Shown: piece after piece, positions 1 through 6,293 of the stretch
How positions within the stretch are numbered: position 1 is the first letter of the stretch
Layout of the letters: every line of letters begins with the position of its first letter
DNA from: Anaerolineae bacterium
Lineage (GTDB): Bacteria; Chloroflexota; Anaerolineae; J102
DNA length: 6,293 nt
Direction: 5' to 3'
NCBI GenBank assembly: GCA_015493675.1
Contig: WGCR01000240.1
Location: 1-6,293 of the forward strand
Notes under the pieces: generated by a model
Databases searched by the model: none
What the model saw: the letters and a program-made list of their open reading frames with translations, nothing else
Told to the model about the DNA's origin: nothing
Position numbers and translations under genes: made by a program

Positions 1-21
1 TCGCATATCCGGCTGGCGCGA

Positions 22-41
22 GGGAGGACGGGCGGGCGGGG
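22..41 (+). other. Potential G-quadruplex motif
   Basis: Four G-runs occur on the plus strand: GGG at 22-24, 30-32 and 34-36, and GGGG at 38-41. The loops are 5, 1 and 1 bases long. This satisfies the usual G3+N1-7 rule for a quadruplex. The G-rich strand is the template for any transcript reading through from the RHS operon. Folding is a prediction from pattern only. Confidence 0.5.
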
Positions 42-55
42 AGATATGCTCCTCA

Positions 56-74
56 GGCGGATTCGCAATCCGCC
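56..74. repeat. Perfect palindrome, 8-bp stem with 3-nt loop
   Basis: GGCGGATT-CGC-AATCCGCC forms a perfect stem-loop. There is no T-run on either side, so it is not a standard intrinsic terminator, although it could slow or end transcription from the RHS operon. It starts 12 bases beyond the point where RHS-core similarity stops (86). The GC-rich form, with C-runs next to it, resembles REP-like palindromes dispersed between genes in many bacteria. Whether it recurs in this genome cannot be seen here. Confidence 0.75.
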
Positions 75-92
75 CCGGCCCCGCATCCGGCA

Positions 93-115
93 TCCAGGCG
101 CTGGCCGGTGTAGCG
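93..115. repeat. 23-bp direct repeat, downstream copy
   Basis: This is identical base for base to 1373-1395, in the same orientation. On the minus strand it encodes RYTGQRL plus the first two bases of an Asp codon in both copies and in the same frame. It lies inside the RHS core remnant. The two copies start 1280 bp apart and bracket the end of the core, the tip and the small membrane gene. Confidence 0.9.
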
Positions 116-206
116 ATAGCTTGTGGGCATTGTACCACTGGCGTACCGGCCTGCGCCAAACGCGATGCAGCGGGCCCGGATATTGAATGCTGGCGGCTCG
201 GGCCGA

Positions 207-218
207 AGAGAGAGAGAG
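207..218. repeat. (AG)6 dinucleotide tract
   Basis: Six uninterrupted AG units (CT on the minus strand) lie about 30 bases after the small gene's stop codon, next to the point where GC rises sharply. It is short, and it falls in sequence where I do not support a gene, so slippage there would have no clear effect. Confidence 0.7.
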
Positions 219-248
219 GCGGGCGAACCAGCGCGCCTCAAAGACATG

Positions 249-506
249 TCAACGACCGATAATCAACAACCACAAAAAGAATGAGTTGAGAAGAATGAGG
301 AATAGTCCGAAAATCCTGGCCCATATAATGCTAAGCGCCTTTCCTGGCAAAAGAGATTCAGGAACCTCATCATTTTTCCCTACCAAAAAGCGATAGGAAT
401 CGCGTTTGAGGCTTATAATGAAATTATACGCCTTCTCTGGGTAAATAAAAAGGAAGAATCCCACAGTGATAAAGATTGCAGAAAAAAGAAGTCCTAGAAT
501 TGGCAT
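249..506 (-). CDS. Small two-helix membrane protein; candidate immunity protein for the RHS tip
   Basis: This 85-residue protein has two hydrophobic segments, residues about 3-22 (ILGLLFSAIFITVGFFLFIY) and about 62-83 (rich in Leu, Ile and Phe). A charged loop of about 40 residues (PEK, LKRDSYRF, GKNDEVPE) separates them. It ends in GR at TGA 249-251. The ATG at 504-506 is supported by a GGAGA site six bases upstream. It starts 46 bp after the RHS stop on the same strand with no terminator-like hairpin between, so co-transcription is likely. GC is about 40% (72 of 180 at 301-480), clearly below the rest of the window. Small membrane proteins directly after an RHS tip gene often protect against that tip, which is the basis of the immunity proposal. 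It could instead be an unrelated small membrane protein. Existence is well supported; function is speculative. Confidence 0.82.
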   Translation of the reverse strand: MPILGLLFSAIFITVGFFLFIYPEKAYNFIISLKRDSYRFLVGKNDEVPESLLPGKALSIIWARIFGLFLILLNSFFLWLLIIGR

Positions 507-511
507 GATGT

Positions 512-516
512 TCTCC
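512..516 (-). promoter_or_regulatory. Shine-Dalgarno site of the 85-residue gene
   Basis: On the minus strand the sequence reads GGAGA-ACATC-ATG. The GGAG core sits six bases before the ATG at 506-504. It lies in the 46-bp gap after the RHS stop codon. This fixes the start of the small gene and implies its own translation initiation within a shared transcript. Confidence 0.8.
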
Positions 517-552
517 AGAAAGTCATACAGTTACGCCATTACTCCATCAAAA

Positions 553-3500
553 TTATCGAACTGGTACCGGAGGTGTAACGTTTAATTCGTCGAAAATGTT
601 GCGTTGGCCCCCTATAGGCAGCGTGTCTCCTCCACCAAAGTGAGCTTCTAATGGAAGTGCGGGGATTGGCCCTCCGCTTGATATGTCAAACCCAAATCCG
701 GCACTATATTTGTTCATATCAATTTGACTTTTATCGTAGAGAGTCGTGTGTTCGTAACCAACAACAACAATTTCTCCAGCACTCCCACCCACATCCATAT
801 ATGGCCCCAATAACATCTGCCCATCATCCGCGTTGGAAGTGGCATAGTAACCTGTCACACTCGCAGTTATTACCAACATTCCGCCTCCTTCTGGAGACCA
901 ATGAAAATAATAATCTCCATGGCTGTCAATTGTCACACCGAAACACACTTGCCCGTATATTACAAGTCCAGCAGTGCCGCAAGCGCCTATAGTTCTGGTT
1001 CCCTCATCGGGAACGATGATTCCAGGCAAACTTGCCTCATAAATGTCCTGTTCGGTGGTCCCTACTGGATATCCCTCTAATGGCCCGTACGCTTCAGGAT
1101 ACATCGCATCATGCACAGCGGTCTCAAGACTGTCGACGCAAGCAGCCTGTCCAGGCTTGCCGCATGGATAATTTGCGTCATTGTCTCCTTCCACAAATTT
1201 ATGCCCGCTGGGGTCCACATACCGCAGCGGATTATTGCCGACATAGCTGTACCGGTTCAAGCTCTGCGGGTCGCCCGGGTTGGGCACAATGGTGTCCGGC
1301 TGGATGAAGCGCCCGAGCGCGGGGTCATAGCGTCGGGCAATGTAGTCATACAAATCGCCCGCCACGCCCGCGTCCAGGCGCTGGCCGGTGTAGCGGTACG
1401 CGGTCTGTGGGTAGCCGGGCGTACTATCCCAGTGGTGACGCAAATCGCCAAAGGGATAATACAAATCCTTCCACAGCATATTCCCTTGTCCATTGACAAT
1501 CACCGACGTGCTGCCCAGGTGATCCCGGAACACATAACGCCGCCCTGTATAACTTCCATACCCTGATGAACGCTCAAATGCCACCAGCTCGTTGCCTGCA
1601 AAGAAATATTTGGTGTACGTGCTGCTGTTGCGATATTCGTAATGCCGCCCCACATAATAAGTCGTCACTCCATCGATGGTCGCTTTCACCCGGTTGCCGT
1701 CGCCATCATAGACGAAACTGGCGCTGCTCCCGCCACCCGACACGCTCACTAACCGATTCTCCGCATCGTAGCTCAGCGTATAGGTTGCGCCAAGGGTGCG
1801 GATGAGCATATTGCCGTTGGCGTCATAGCCAAAGCTGTCATTCCCCGCCTGCACCACCGCATGCGGCTTTGCGTTGTTGTCATACGTGTACGAACGGTAA
1901 TCCCAGTTCGGATGCACCAGCTTGTTTAGGGTCAGATTGCCGTTGGCCGCGTATTGGAACTGCTTGTCATACGCACCATCGCCCGTGGCCTGATAGGCCG
2001 TGCATGTACTGTTGCCCGTAAACGCCTGCGTCAGTCGATTCATTGCGTCATAGTTGAAACATTGTCGCTGCCCGCTGTTCTCCCCATCCACGATGCTTTT
2101 GATATTGCCCACCGCATCATATGTGTACGTGAGATTCTGAATACCCGAAGTCGTCAGAGCCTGCAGCCGCCCCTGGCCGTTGACCTGATTCCAGGGATAA
2201 TAGCTGTAGTTCGTCGTCCAGGAAGTTGTGCTTTTATGCTGCATCACTCGCTGAGTGACGCGGCTGCTGGCATCGTAGACCGTTGATTTGACATACTGCA
2301 AGTCGTTGCGCACGCTGCTGGTCATATTCTCCAGCAAGCCCTGGGCGTTGTAATGATACGTCACCGTTTCACTGCCGGGGTTCGGATACGTCATCGTTTG
2401 CATACGGTCGGCGGCATCGTAGCTGTAGCTTGTGGTGTATGTGGTGTTGTCGATAGTCTTGCTTTCGCTGGTCATCCGGCCTCTTTTGTCATACACCCAG
2501 GCTGTACTGCTGCCACCGGTCACGCTCATGCCCGTGCGCCGGCCCTTGCCATACGTCCCCTGATCATACGTATAGCTCACCGCAGCCATGGTCTTGCACT
2601 CGTCCGGCGCTTCGCTATCGCCGCTGTAGCTCTTGCCTGTCAGTCGGTTCAGAGCGTCATAGCTGAAGGTGGTCTTGCAATTACGCGCGTCCGTTTGCGT
2701 GCGCAAATTCCCCACCGCATCGTACGTGTAGCTCCACCCCCCCATGTCTGGATCATCCATGCTTTTCTTGCGACCGGCCAGATCATAGGCGATGGTCGTG
2801 TGTTCGGTCGATCCTGCAGGACCGGTTACGCCCGTCAATCGATCCAGCACGTCGTAGTCGTAGGTGGCGGTGGCATAGCTGCCCGTCGTATCCCAGGCGG
2901 AACTGTTTGGCTCAGTCGGAGGACCAGATGGGTAAACGCCCATGTATTGCCAGACGTGGTCCAGGCGCCCCCAATCATCCGACTCCTGCATGGTCAAATG
3001 ATTGAGCGCATCGATTACTGCGGTTTTGTAGCCCTGATAGTAGGTCCTGGTCTCAGTGCCGTCCGTCGCCGTCACGATTGTCGTTCGACCTAATCCGTCA
3101 TATTGATATTGGGTGGCGGGCTGTGCAGCCGGATTGAGGTATGTTCCGGCGTATCCGTTCACGAAATAAGGCGTACTCTGTTTTTCCACCTGGCCTGTTT
3201 CATGATACCAAACATCCGTCACGATATGTTGGCCGCCTTCACTTTCGGCCTGGGTTTGAAGCGTCCGGCCCAGCCCATCCATGAATGTGTAGCCGTGCTG
3301 ATAATTATCACCCCCCGCTTCATCCAACTTCATGGTATGCATGCACCAACTGTTGCTGCAAGCTGTGTTGTTGGCGGTCGTTCCCTCGTAATAATCGATT
3401 TTTTCGGTCGGCGTGTTGGACGTGGCGTTCTTGTCCTGCGGAGCAATCCAGCTTTTGCGCAGGCGACCATAGCCGTCGTATTCGAATTCATTGGTCACGC

Positions 3501-6293
3501 CATTGGCGTCGGTGGCAGTTTTGACCACGCCTAAAGCCAGATCGTAGGTGGCGCTACTGCTCTGGCTCAGGTTATTGGTCACTGTCACCGCATAAGCGCC
3601 ATGCACGCTGTCCCAGGTCGTCTCAGTCCAGGCCCGCACGCCGGCATGGTTGGGCGGCTGCGTGCTGCGCTTGGCGTTGCCGTCCGCGTAATAGTCATAT
3701 TCGCTCTCGGCCCACGATGACACCGCACCACAATCGCCATCCTCATCGATGGCCGCGCGCGCGCGTCGCAATAGACCCTTGTTGCCGGGATCGCCGTAAG
3801 CGGCCTCCTGGCTGCCGTTTATGGCGTCGCCTGCATAATAGAAGTACTGCGTCAGGCTGCGGCAGACATTCCCGCCATCTTTCACTTTCTTCTGTGCAGG
3901 TTGCACCTGATAATGGGTGGGGACGCCCTGAGCGTTTGTCTCATCTTTGATAGCATACTGGGTGATGGTGGTGCGATAGGGAGCGCTGCTGCACCAATCG
4001 GGCCGGTCCTCCACATGCGTAACCCTGCCATATTGTTGGCCGCCCTGCAAGCTCACATCATAGTCATAAGTTGTACAACGCTTGTCCCAACCAGCGCCCC
4101 CTTTGTCGGCGTGGATGACCACCTTTGTCAATCTGGCCCAGCCTGTCTGGCCCGCCACCCGTTCTTCAGCCGTATAGCCCCGCACTTCGCGCTGATAAAC
4201 GCTGCCATCTGGAACAGCATGGGCGTCCGTCCGCCACAATCGGCCGCGTAGCGCCTCGTCGACATCTCCGCCCAGCCCCTGCTTATAACTATAGATTGTT
4301 TGCGAAATATCGCCATTATCGTGGGCAGGCGGCGTCTCGCTGCTGCTGCTTGTTGCATCATGCAGGCGCGCATCCACCGTGCTAAAACCGGCAAACTCAT
4401 CGTCCGCCATATTGCTGTTGTTGTTACTGGCGTCGTTGAGATCATAGGCGCCGCCGCTGTAGGTGAATGTCTGCCACACATAATGCCCCAGACCGTCGGT
4501 CGTGCGCGTGGCCAACAGCCGCTGCCGATAATGATTGCTTATCTTTGTTTCATATCCTGACTGAAAATGATCATGCGCCTCTCGGTACAAGAACAATTCG
4601 CCGCCATGGCCATTATGAATTTTTTGCAGATAGATGGCGGAAAAATTGATATCCACCCAGCCAAAATTGGCGCCAGAATGCGTCCAATAAGAAAATGTGG
4701 TTGTGCGGCTGCCCCCGGCGCCGCCGCCCGGATTATGCTTGGGCGTTACGGTGATGCTATCCAGTAGTGAATGTGTGCACAAGCGACTATTGTTATAATC
4801 GCAATTTGCAGTCGTGCCATGACTGTAATGATACGCCAGGGTGTAGCGGAATATCTCGGGATAGCCGGTCGCTGTGCGTGATTTGACGCGAATTTCCGAA
4901 ATGACGTGATCCGCCCACAGCGCCTGCTTTCCCTGATGCCTGCCCTTGATATCTGTATCATGGCGCGTCCCCGCGGCTTTGATGAACTGAATTTCGCCGA
5001 TGGGGGTGGTGGAACCCTGTCGATAAAGACGCACGCTGTTGGGGTAGGTTGCTCGGATAACGTTGCGGTTGGATTGCGCTTCATCGTCACAATTGCCAGG
5101 ATCGCCGCCCGTCCAGTCTGTCTGTTCGGTGGTGTAGCTGGCCTCCCAATGATTTCCGGAGGCGTCTTCCACCCGGGTGACGTAGTAGGCGTAAGCCGCA
5201 GGGCCGCAATTCGATTCGCTATCGCGACGCATATAAGCCGTCCCCGCCCCCATGCCATTTCCAAAAACATACTCGACGCCATTTTGATCCAAAACATGCC
5301 AGTTGCGAACATCCTTCAAATCGCCATTATCGCTCCCGCCGCCCCCATAATCGCGCCAGATTTTCAGAAAACTCTCTGGCTGCGTCCGCCAGCTCTGGCC
5401 ATCCCATATCAGCTCATAGCTGCCTCCTGCGAATGAGAGAAAGGCCTTTTTGGGCGCCGAATGGGAACTATTCCAACTGACGCTCACTTTGCCCAGCCCC
5501 CCCACTTGCCAACCATACCCCACTGTCGACGCCTGCACGCGGTAGACGTTATCGTCATTGCTGTTGTGCATGCGGTCGCCATCCCAGGCCGAATTCGCCG
5601 CCTCATCACTATAGACCAGAGCCAATCGCGGCCCGAAACCATGAGGGCCTGCCAGCGAGGCCAGGGGATAACGATAACTAAACTCGCCCGCGAACAAACT
5701 GGAGGCGTCCACCTTCAACTGGGGCAGGCCCAGCTCGCCAAAATTGGAGGGATCGCCAGAGCCATAGGTGCTGAAGTGCAAGATGTCCATCGTGAGCATT
5801 TTTGTTTCAACGTCATAACGGCCTGCCTGTCGTCGCCACATCTCCGCCGCCGGGTCCCACCAGAAAAAGGCGGGGGCGCCCAGCGGCTCGCCCAGCGCTC
5901 GCTCATCCATCATCACACCCTGTGGCGCGATGTCTCGATGCAGCGTCAGTCGCAACGCTTTTGCGAATTTACTTACAGGCTCTCCCCGATCATTGATCGC
6001 GGCCAGATCGAATCGTTCCGTCAGCCAGTTTGGGTCGTTGGGCCGGGGACGGGTCCAGTGCAAGGATATCGTAGCAGGTTCGGTCACGGCTCCTGCCGGG
6101 ATATCCAGGGTGATACGTCCGTCCAGCGCCGTTAGTTTCGTCCCCTGATTCGGACGCGCGCGAACGCTGAAAGCGGGCGGGCTGACCGTTTGCAGAAAAT
6201 ATCGGGCATGTTGGGTTGCATACAGGTCTTCGCCTGTCACTCGCACCGTTACTAAACTGTCGAGATTATATATTTTGGCCGTCTGCATCACCA
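553..6293 (-). CDS. RHS/YD-repeat protein with ZU5-like N-terminal region and variable C-terminal tip, 5'-partial
   Basis: This is a large RHS-family protein, probably secreted or surface-exposed. Such proteins form a hollow YD-repeat shell around a C-terminal effector. The frame is open to the window edge. The first possible starts (GTG 6291, ATG 6288) have no visible ribosome site, and the residues after them are not a signal peptide, so the true N-terminus lies upstream. Numbering from 6291, the 1912 visible residues hold: a ZU5-like beta domain at about 50-172 (LDIPAGAV near 62, HFSTYG near 172); an SpvB-like stretch at about 190-345 (GFGPRLALVYS, YGWQVGGLG); divergent repeats to about 900; clear YD repeats at about 916-1560 (EYDGYGRL, SYDALNRLTGK, TYDAVGN); the RHS core at about 1580-1697 (RDHLGS, YRYTGQRLDAG, YDPALGRF, PLRYVDPSGH); and a 215-residue tip. 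It ends in TAA at 553-555. The family call is very sure; effector function is inferred. Confidence 0.95.
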   Translation of the reverse strand, partial: VMQTAKIYNLDSLVTVRVTGEDLYATQHARYFLQTVSPPAFSVRARPNQGTKLTALDGRITLDIPAGAVTEPATISLHWTRPRPNDPNWLTERFDLAAINDRGEPVSKFAKALRLTLHRDIAPQGVMMDERALGEPLGAPAFFWWDPAAEMWRRQAGRYDVETKMLTMDILHFSTYGSGDPSNFGELGLPQLKVDASSLFAGEFSYRYPLASLAGPHGFGPRLALVYSDEAANSAWDGDRMHNSNDDNVYRVQASTVGYGWQVGGLGKVSVSWNSSHSAPKKAFLSFAGGSYELIWDGQSWRTQPESFLKIWRDYGGGGSDNGDLKDVRNWHVLDQNGVEYVFGNGMGAGTAYMRRDSESNCGPAAYAYYVTRVEDASGNHWEASYTTEQTDWTGGDPGNCDDEAQSNRNVIRATYPNSVRLYRQGSTTPIGEIQFIKAAGTRHDTDIKGRHQGKQALWADHVISEIRVKSRTATGYPEIFRYTLAYHYSHGTTANCDYNNSRLCTHSLLDSITVTPKHNPGGGAGGSRTTTFSYWTHSGANFGWVDINFSAIYLQKIHNGHGGELFLYREAHDHFQSGYETKISNHYRQRLLATRTTDGLGHYVWQTFTYSGGAYDLNDASNNNSNMADDEFAGFSTVDARLHDATSSSSETPPAHDNGDISQTIYSYKQGLGGDVDEALRGRLWRTDAHAVPDGSVYQREVRGYTAEERVAGQTGWARLTKVVIHADKGGAGWDKRCTTYDYDVSLQGGQQYGRVTHVEDRPDWCSSAPYRTTITQYAIKDETNAQGVPTHYQVQPAQKKVKDGGNVCRSLTQYFYYAGDAINGSQEAAYGDPGNKGLLRRARAAIDEDGDCGAVSSWAESEYDYYADGNAKRSTQPPNHAGVRAWTETTWDSVHGAYAVTVTNNLSQSSSATYDLALGVVKTATDANGVTNEFEYDGYGRLRKSWIAPQDKNATSNTPTEKIDYYEGTTANNTACSNSWCMHTMKLDEAGGDNYQHGYTFMDGLGRTLQTQAESEGGQHIVTDVWYHETGQVEKQSTPYFVNGYAGTYLNPAAQPATQYQYDGLGRTTIVTATDGTETRTYYQGYKTAVIDALNHLTMQESDDWGRLDHVWQYMGVYPSGPPTEPNSSAWDTTGSYATATYDYDVLDRLTGVTGPAGSTEHTTIAYDLAGRKKSMDDPDMGGWSYTYDAVGNLRTQTDARNCKTTFSYDALNRLTGKSYSGDSEAPDECKTMAAVSYTYDQGTYGKGRRTGMSVTGGSSTAWVYDKRGRMTSESKTIDNTTYTTSYSYDAADRMQTMTYPNPGSETVTYHYNAQGLLENMTSSVRNDLQYVKSTVYDASSRVTQRVMQHKSTTSWTTNYSYYPWNQVNGQGRLQALTTSGIQNLTYTYDAVGNIKSIVDGENSGQRQCFNYDAMNRLTQAFTGNSTCTAYQATGDGAYDKQFQYAANGNLTLNKLVHPNWDYRSYTYDNNAKPHAVVQAGNDSFGYDANGNMLIRTLGATYTLSYDAENRLVSVSGGGSSASFVYDGDGNRVKATIDGVTTYYVGRHYEYRNSSTYTKYFFAGNELVAFERSSGYGSYTGRRYVFRDHLGSTSVIVNGQGNMLWKDLYYPFGDLRHHWDSTPGYPQTAYRYTGQRLDAGVAGDLYDYIARRYDPALGRFIQPDTIVPNPGDPQSLNRYSYVGNNPLRYVDPSGHKFVEGDNDANYPCGKPGQAACVDSLETAVHDAMYPEAYGPLEGYPVGTTEQDIYEASLPGIIVPDEGTRTIGACGTAGLVIYGQVCFGVTIDSHGDYYFHWSPEGGGMLVITASVTGYYATSNADDGQMLLGPYMDVGGSAGEIVVVGYEHTTLYDKSQIDMNKYSAGFGFDISSGGPIPALPLEAHFGGGDTLPIGGQRNIFDELNVTPPVPVR
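556..1200 (-). other. Variable C-terminal tip of the RHS protein (candidate effector domain)
   Basis: These 215 residues (1698-1912) follow directly after DPSGH, where RHS proteins carry exchangeable effectors. The first part is acidic, with a CX7C pair (C1710, C1718). The second part is rich in Gly and beta-forming residues (IGACGTAGLVIYGQVCFGV, with C1771 and C1783; then EGGGMLVITASVTGYY; then LLGPYMDVGGSAG), and the end is proline-rich (TPPVPVR). I see no HNH, AHH, ADP-ribosyltransferase, deaminase or other known catalytic motif. It resembles glycine-rich beta modules I have seen at other RHS C-termini, which hints at a barrel or a membrane- or surface-binding fold. GC is about 47% at 661-900 against 66% in the adjacent core, consistent with a separately acquired module. 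A toxin role is inference. Confidence 0.6.
1201..1554 (-). other. RHS repeat-associated core domain
   Basis: These are residues about 1580-1697. Landmarks in order are RYVFRDHLGS (1585-1594), DLYYPFG (1609-1615), YRYTGQRLDAG (1632-1642), LYDYIARRYDPALGRF (1647-1662), DTIVP (1666-1670), NRYSYVGNNPLRYVDPSGH (1679-1697). The P-x4-DP-x-G motif (P1688, D1693, P1694, G1696) is the conserved end of the constant region. In characterised RHS proteins this region plugs the shell and acts as an aspartyl self-protease that releases the tip. D1656 and D1693 are candidate conserved aspartates, but cleavage here is not shown by the sequence. Confidence 0.93.
1373..1395. repeat. 23-bp direct repeat, copy inside the intact RHS core
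   Basis: This is the partner of the copy at 93-115. It encodes RYTGQRLD of the core (R1633 to D1640). Identity stops on either side: 92 is a and 1372 is g; 116 is a and 1396 is g. Shared protein motif and codon use between RHS paralogues, or past recombination, could each explain the match. Confidence 0.9.
5782..6144 (-). other. ZU5-like domain of the RHS protein
   Basis: This covers residues about 50-170 of the visible protein. It opens with TKLTALDGRITLDIPAGAV and closes with TMDILHFSTYG. That layout, with a GRITLDIPAGAV strand-turn and a terminal HFS.YG strand, is typical of ZU5-type beta domains that precede the repeat shell in large bacterial surface proteins. The role is structural, and no catalytic residues are apparent. 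Assignment is by pattern recall, without a profile search. Confidence 0.6.

Larger units (their letters stand above)
53..148 (-). pseudogene. Remnant of an RHS core domain
   Basis: Read on the minus strand from about 148, the sequence encodes RYASGTMPTSYRYTGQRLDAG and then CGAGADCESA before TGA at 53-55. The stretch P-T-S-YRYTGQRLDAG (127 to 86) matches P-Q-T-A-YRYTGQRLDAG of the intact core (residues 1628-1642). The SGTMPTS lead-in also resembles the usual approach to this motif in other RHS proteins. After LDAG the expected LYDY-ARRYDPALGRF is missing, so the core is broken there. An ATG at 247-245, one base after the small gene's stop, is in frame with the fragment. Residues between it and about 148 show no RHS similarity, so I do not call a functional gene. 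Confidence 0.72.

Noticed and set aside
174..203. Inverted repeat ggcccg and cgggcc as a possible terminator after the small gene
   Set aside because: The stem is only 6 bp with a loop of about 18 bases and no T-run on the minus strand. In such GC-rich sequence it is expected by chance.
187..396. Plus-strand open frame of 69 codons overlapping the small membrane gene
   Set aside because: The minus-strand gene has a good ribosome site and a coherent two-helix product. The plus-strand product is a basic, patternless peptide.
2353..3093. Plus-strand open frame of 246 codons
   Set aside because: It lies wholly within the RHS gene on the opposite strand. Its translation has no recognisable domain, and the minus-strand frame is clearly the real one from its YD repeats. 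It is a shadow of repeat-rich GC-biased coding sequence.
1143..3543. Recurring short DNA similarities through the YD-repeat region
   Set aside because: These are explained by degenerate YD protein repeats of roughly 20 residues (YD-x-x-G/N-R). They are not a tandem DNA repeat or CRISPR array, since spacing and sequence both vary.
4746..5312. Second minus-strand frame of 188 codons inside the RHS gene
   Set aside because: It is an alternative frame within continuous RHS coding sequence, with no frameshift evidence and no family pattern.
5461..6135. Plus-strand open frame of 224 codons
   Set aside because: It is antisense to the ZU5-like and SpvB-like regions of the RHS protein. The translation is low in recognisable pattern and I see no convincing ribosome site, so it is a shadow frame.

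Overview
The window is almost entirely one very long minus-strand gene plus its downstream tail. Read along the minus strand (high to low coordinates) it holds: (1) an RHS/YD-repeat protein of at least 1912 residues (6293 to 553). Its N-terminus lies beyond the window edge, and it ends in a canonical RHS core followed by a 215-residue variable C-terminal tip. (2) A 46-bp gap, then an 85-residue protein with two predicted membrane helices and a clear Shine-Dalgarno site (506 to 249). (3) A GC-rich tail (248 to 1) with no intact gene. It contains a short in-frame remnant of another RHS core, a perfect 8-bp-stem palindrome and a G-quadruplex-type G-run cluster.

The layout is that of a polymorphic toxin locus: a constant filament or shell protein, an exchangeable tip after the DPxG motif, a small tip-linked gene that is a candidate immunity protein, and a downstream core fragment of the kind left by tip exchange. 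Base composition supports a cassette. By my counts GC is 66% in the core (1321-1440), 47% in the tip (661-900), 40% in the small gene (301-480) and 68% in the tail (1-240). A 23-bp perfect direct repeat (93-115 and 1373-1395), in the same reading frame in both copies, brackets the core end, tip and small gene.

The host is probably a member of Chloroflexota (Anaerolineae/Caldilineae type). I infer this from the wording of the RHS core (RFIQPDTIVP, then NPGDPQSLNRYSYVGNNPL, then DPSGH) and from the ZU5-like domain ending in HFSTYG, which I associate with that phylum. No rRNA, tRNA or housekeeping gene is present to confirm it. I see no tRNA, CRISPR array, transposase or confident terminator. 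The toxin and immunity roles are inference: the tip matches no toxin fold I recognise and I see no catalytic motif in it.
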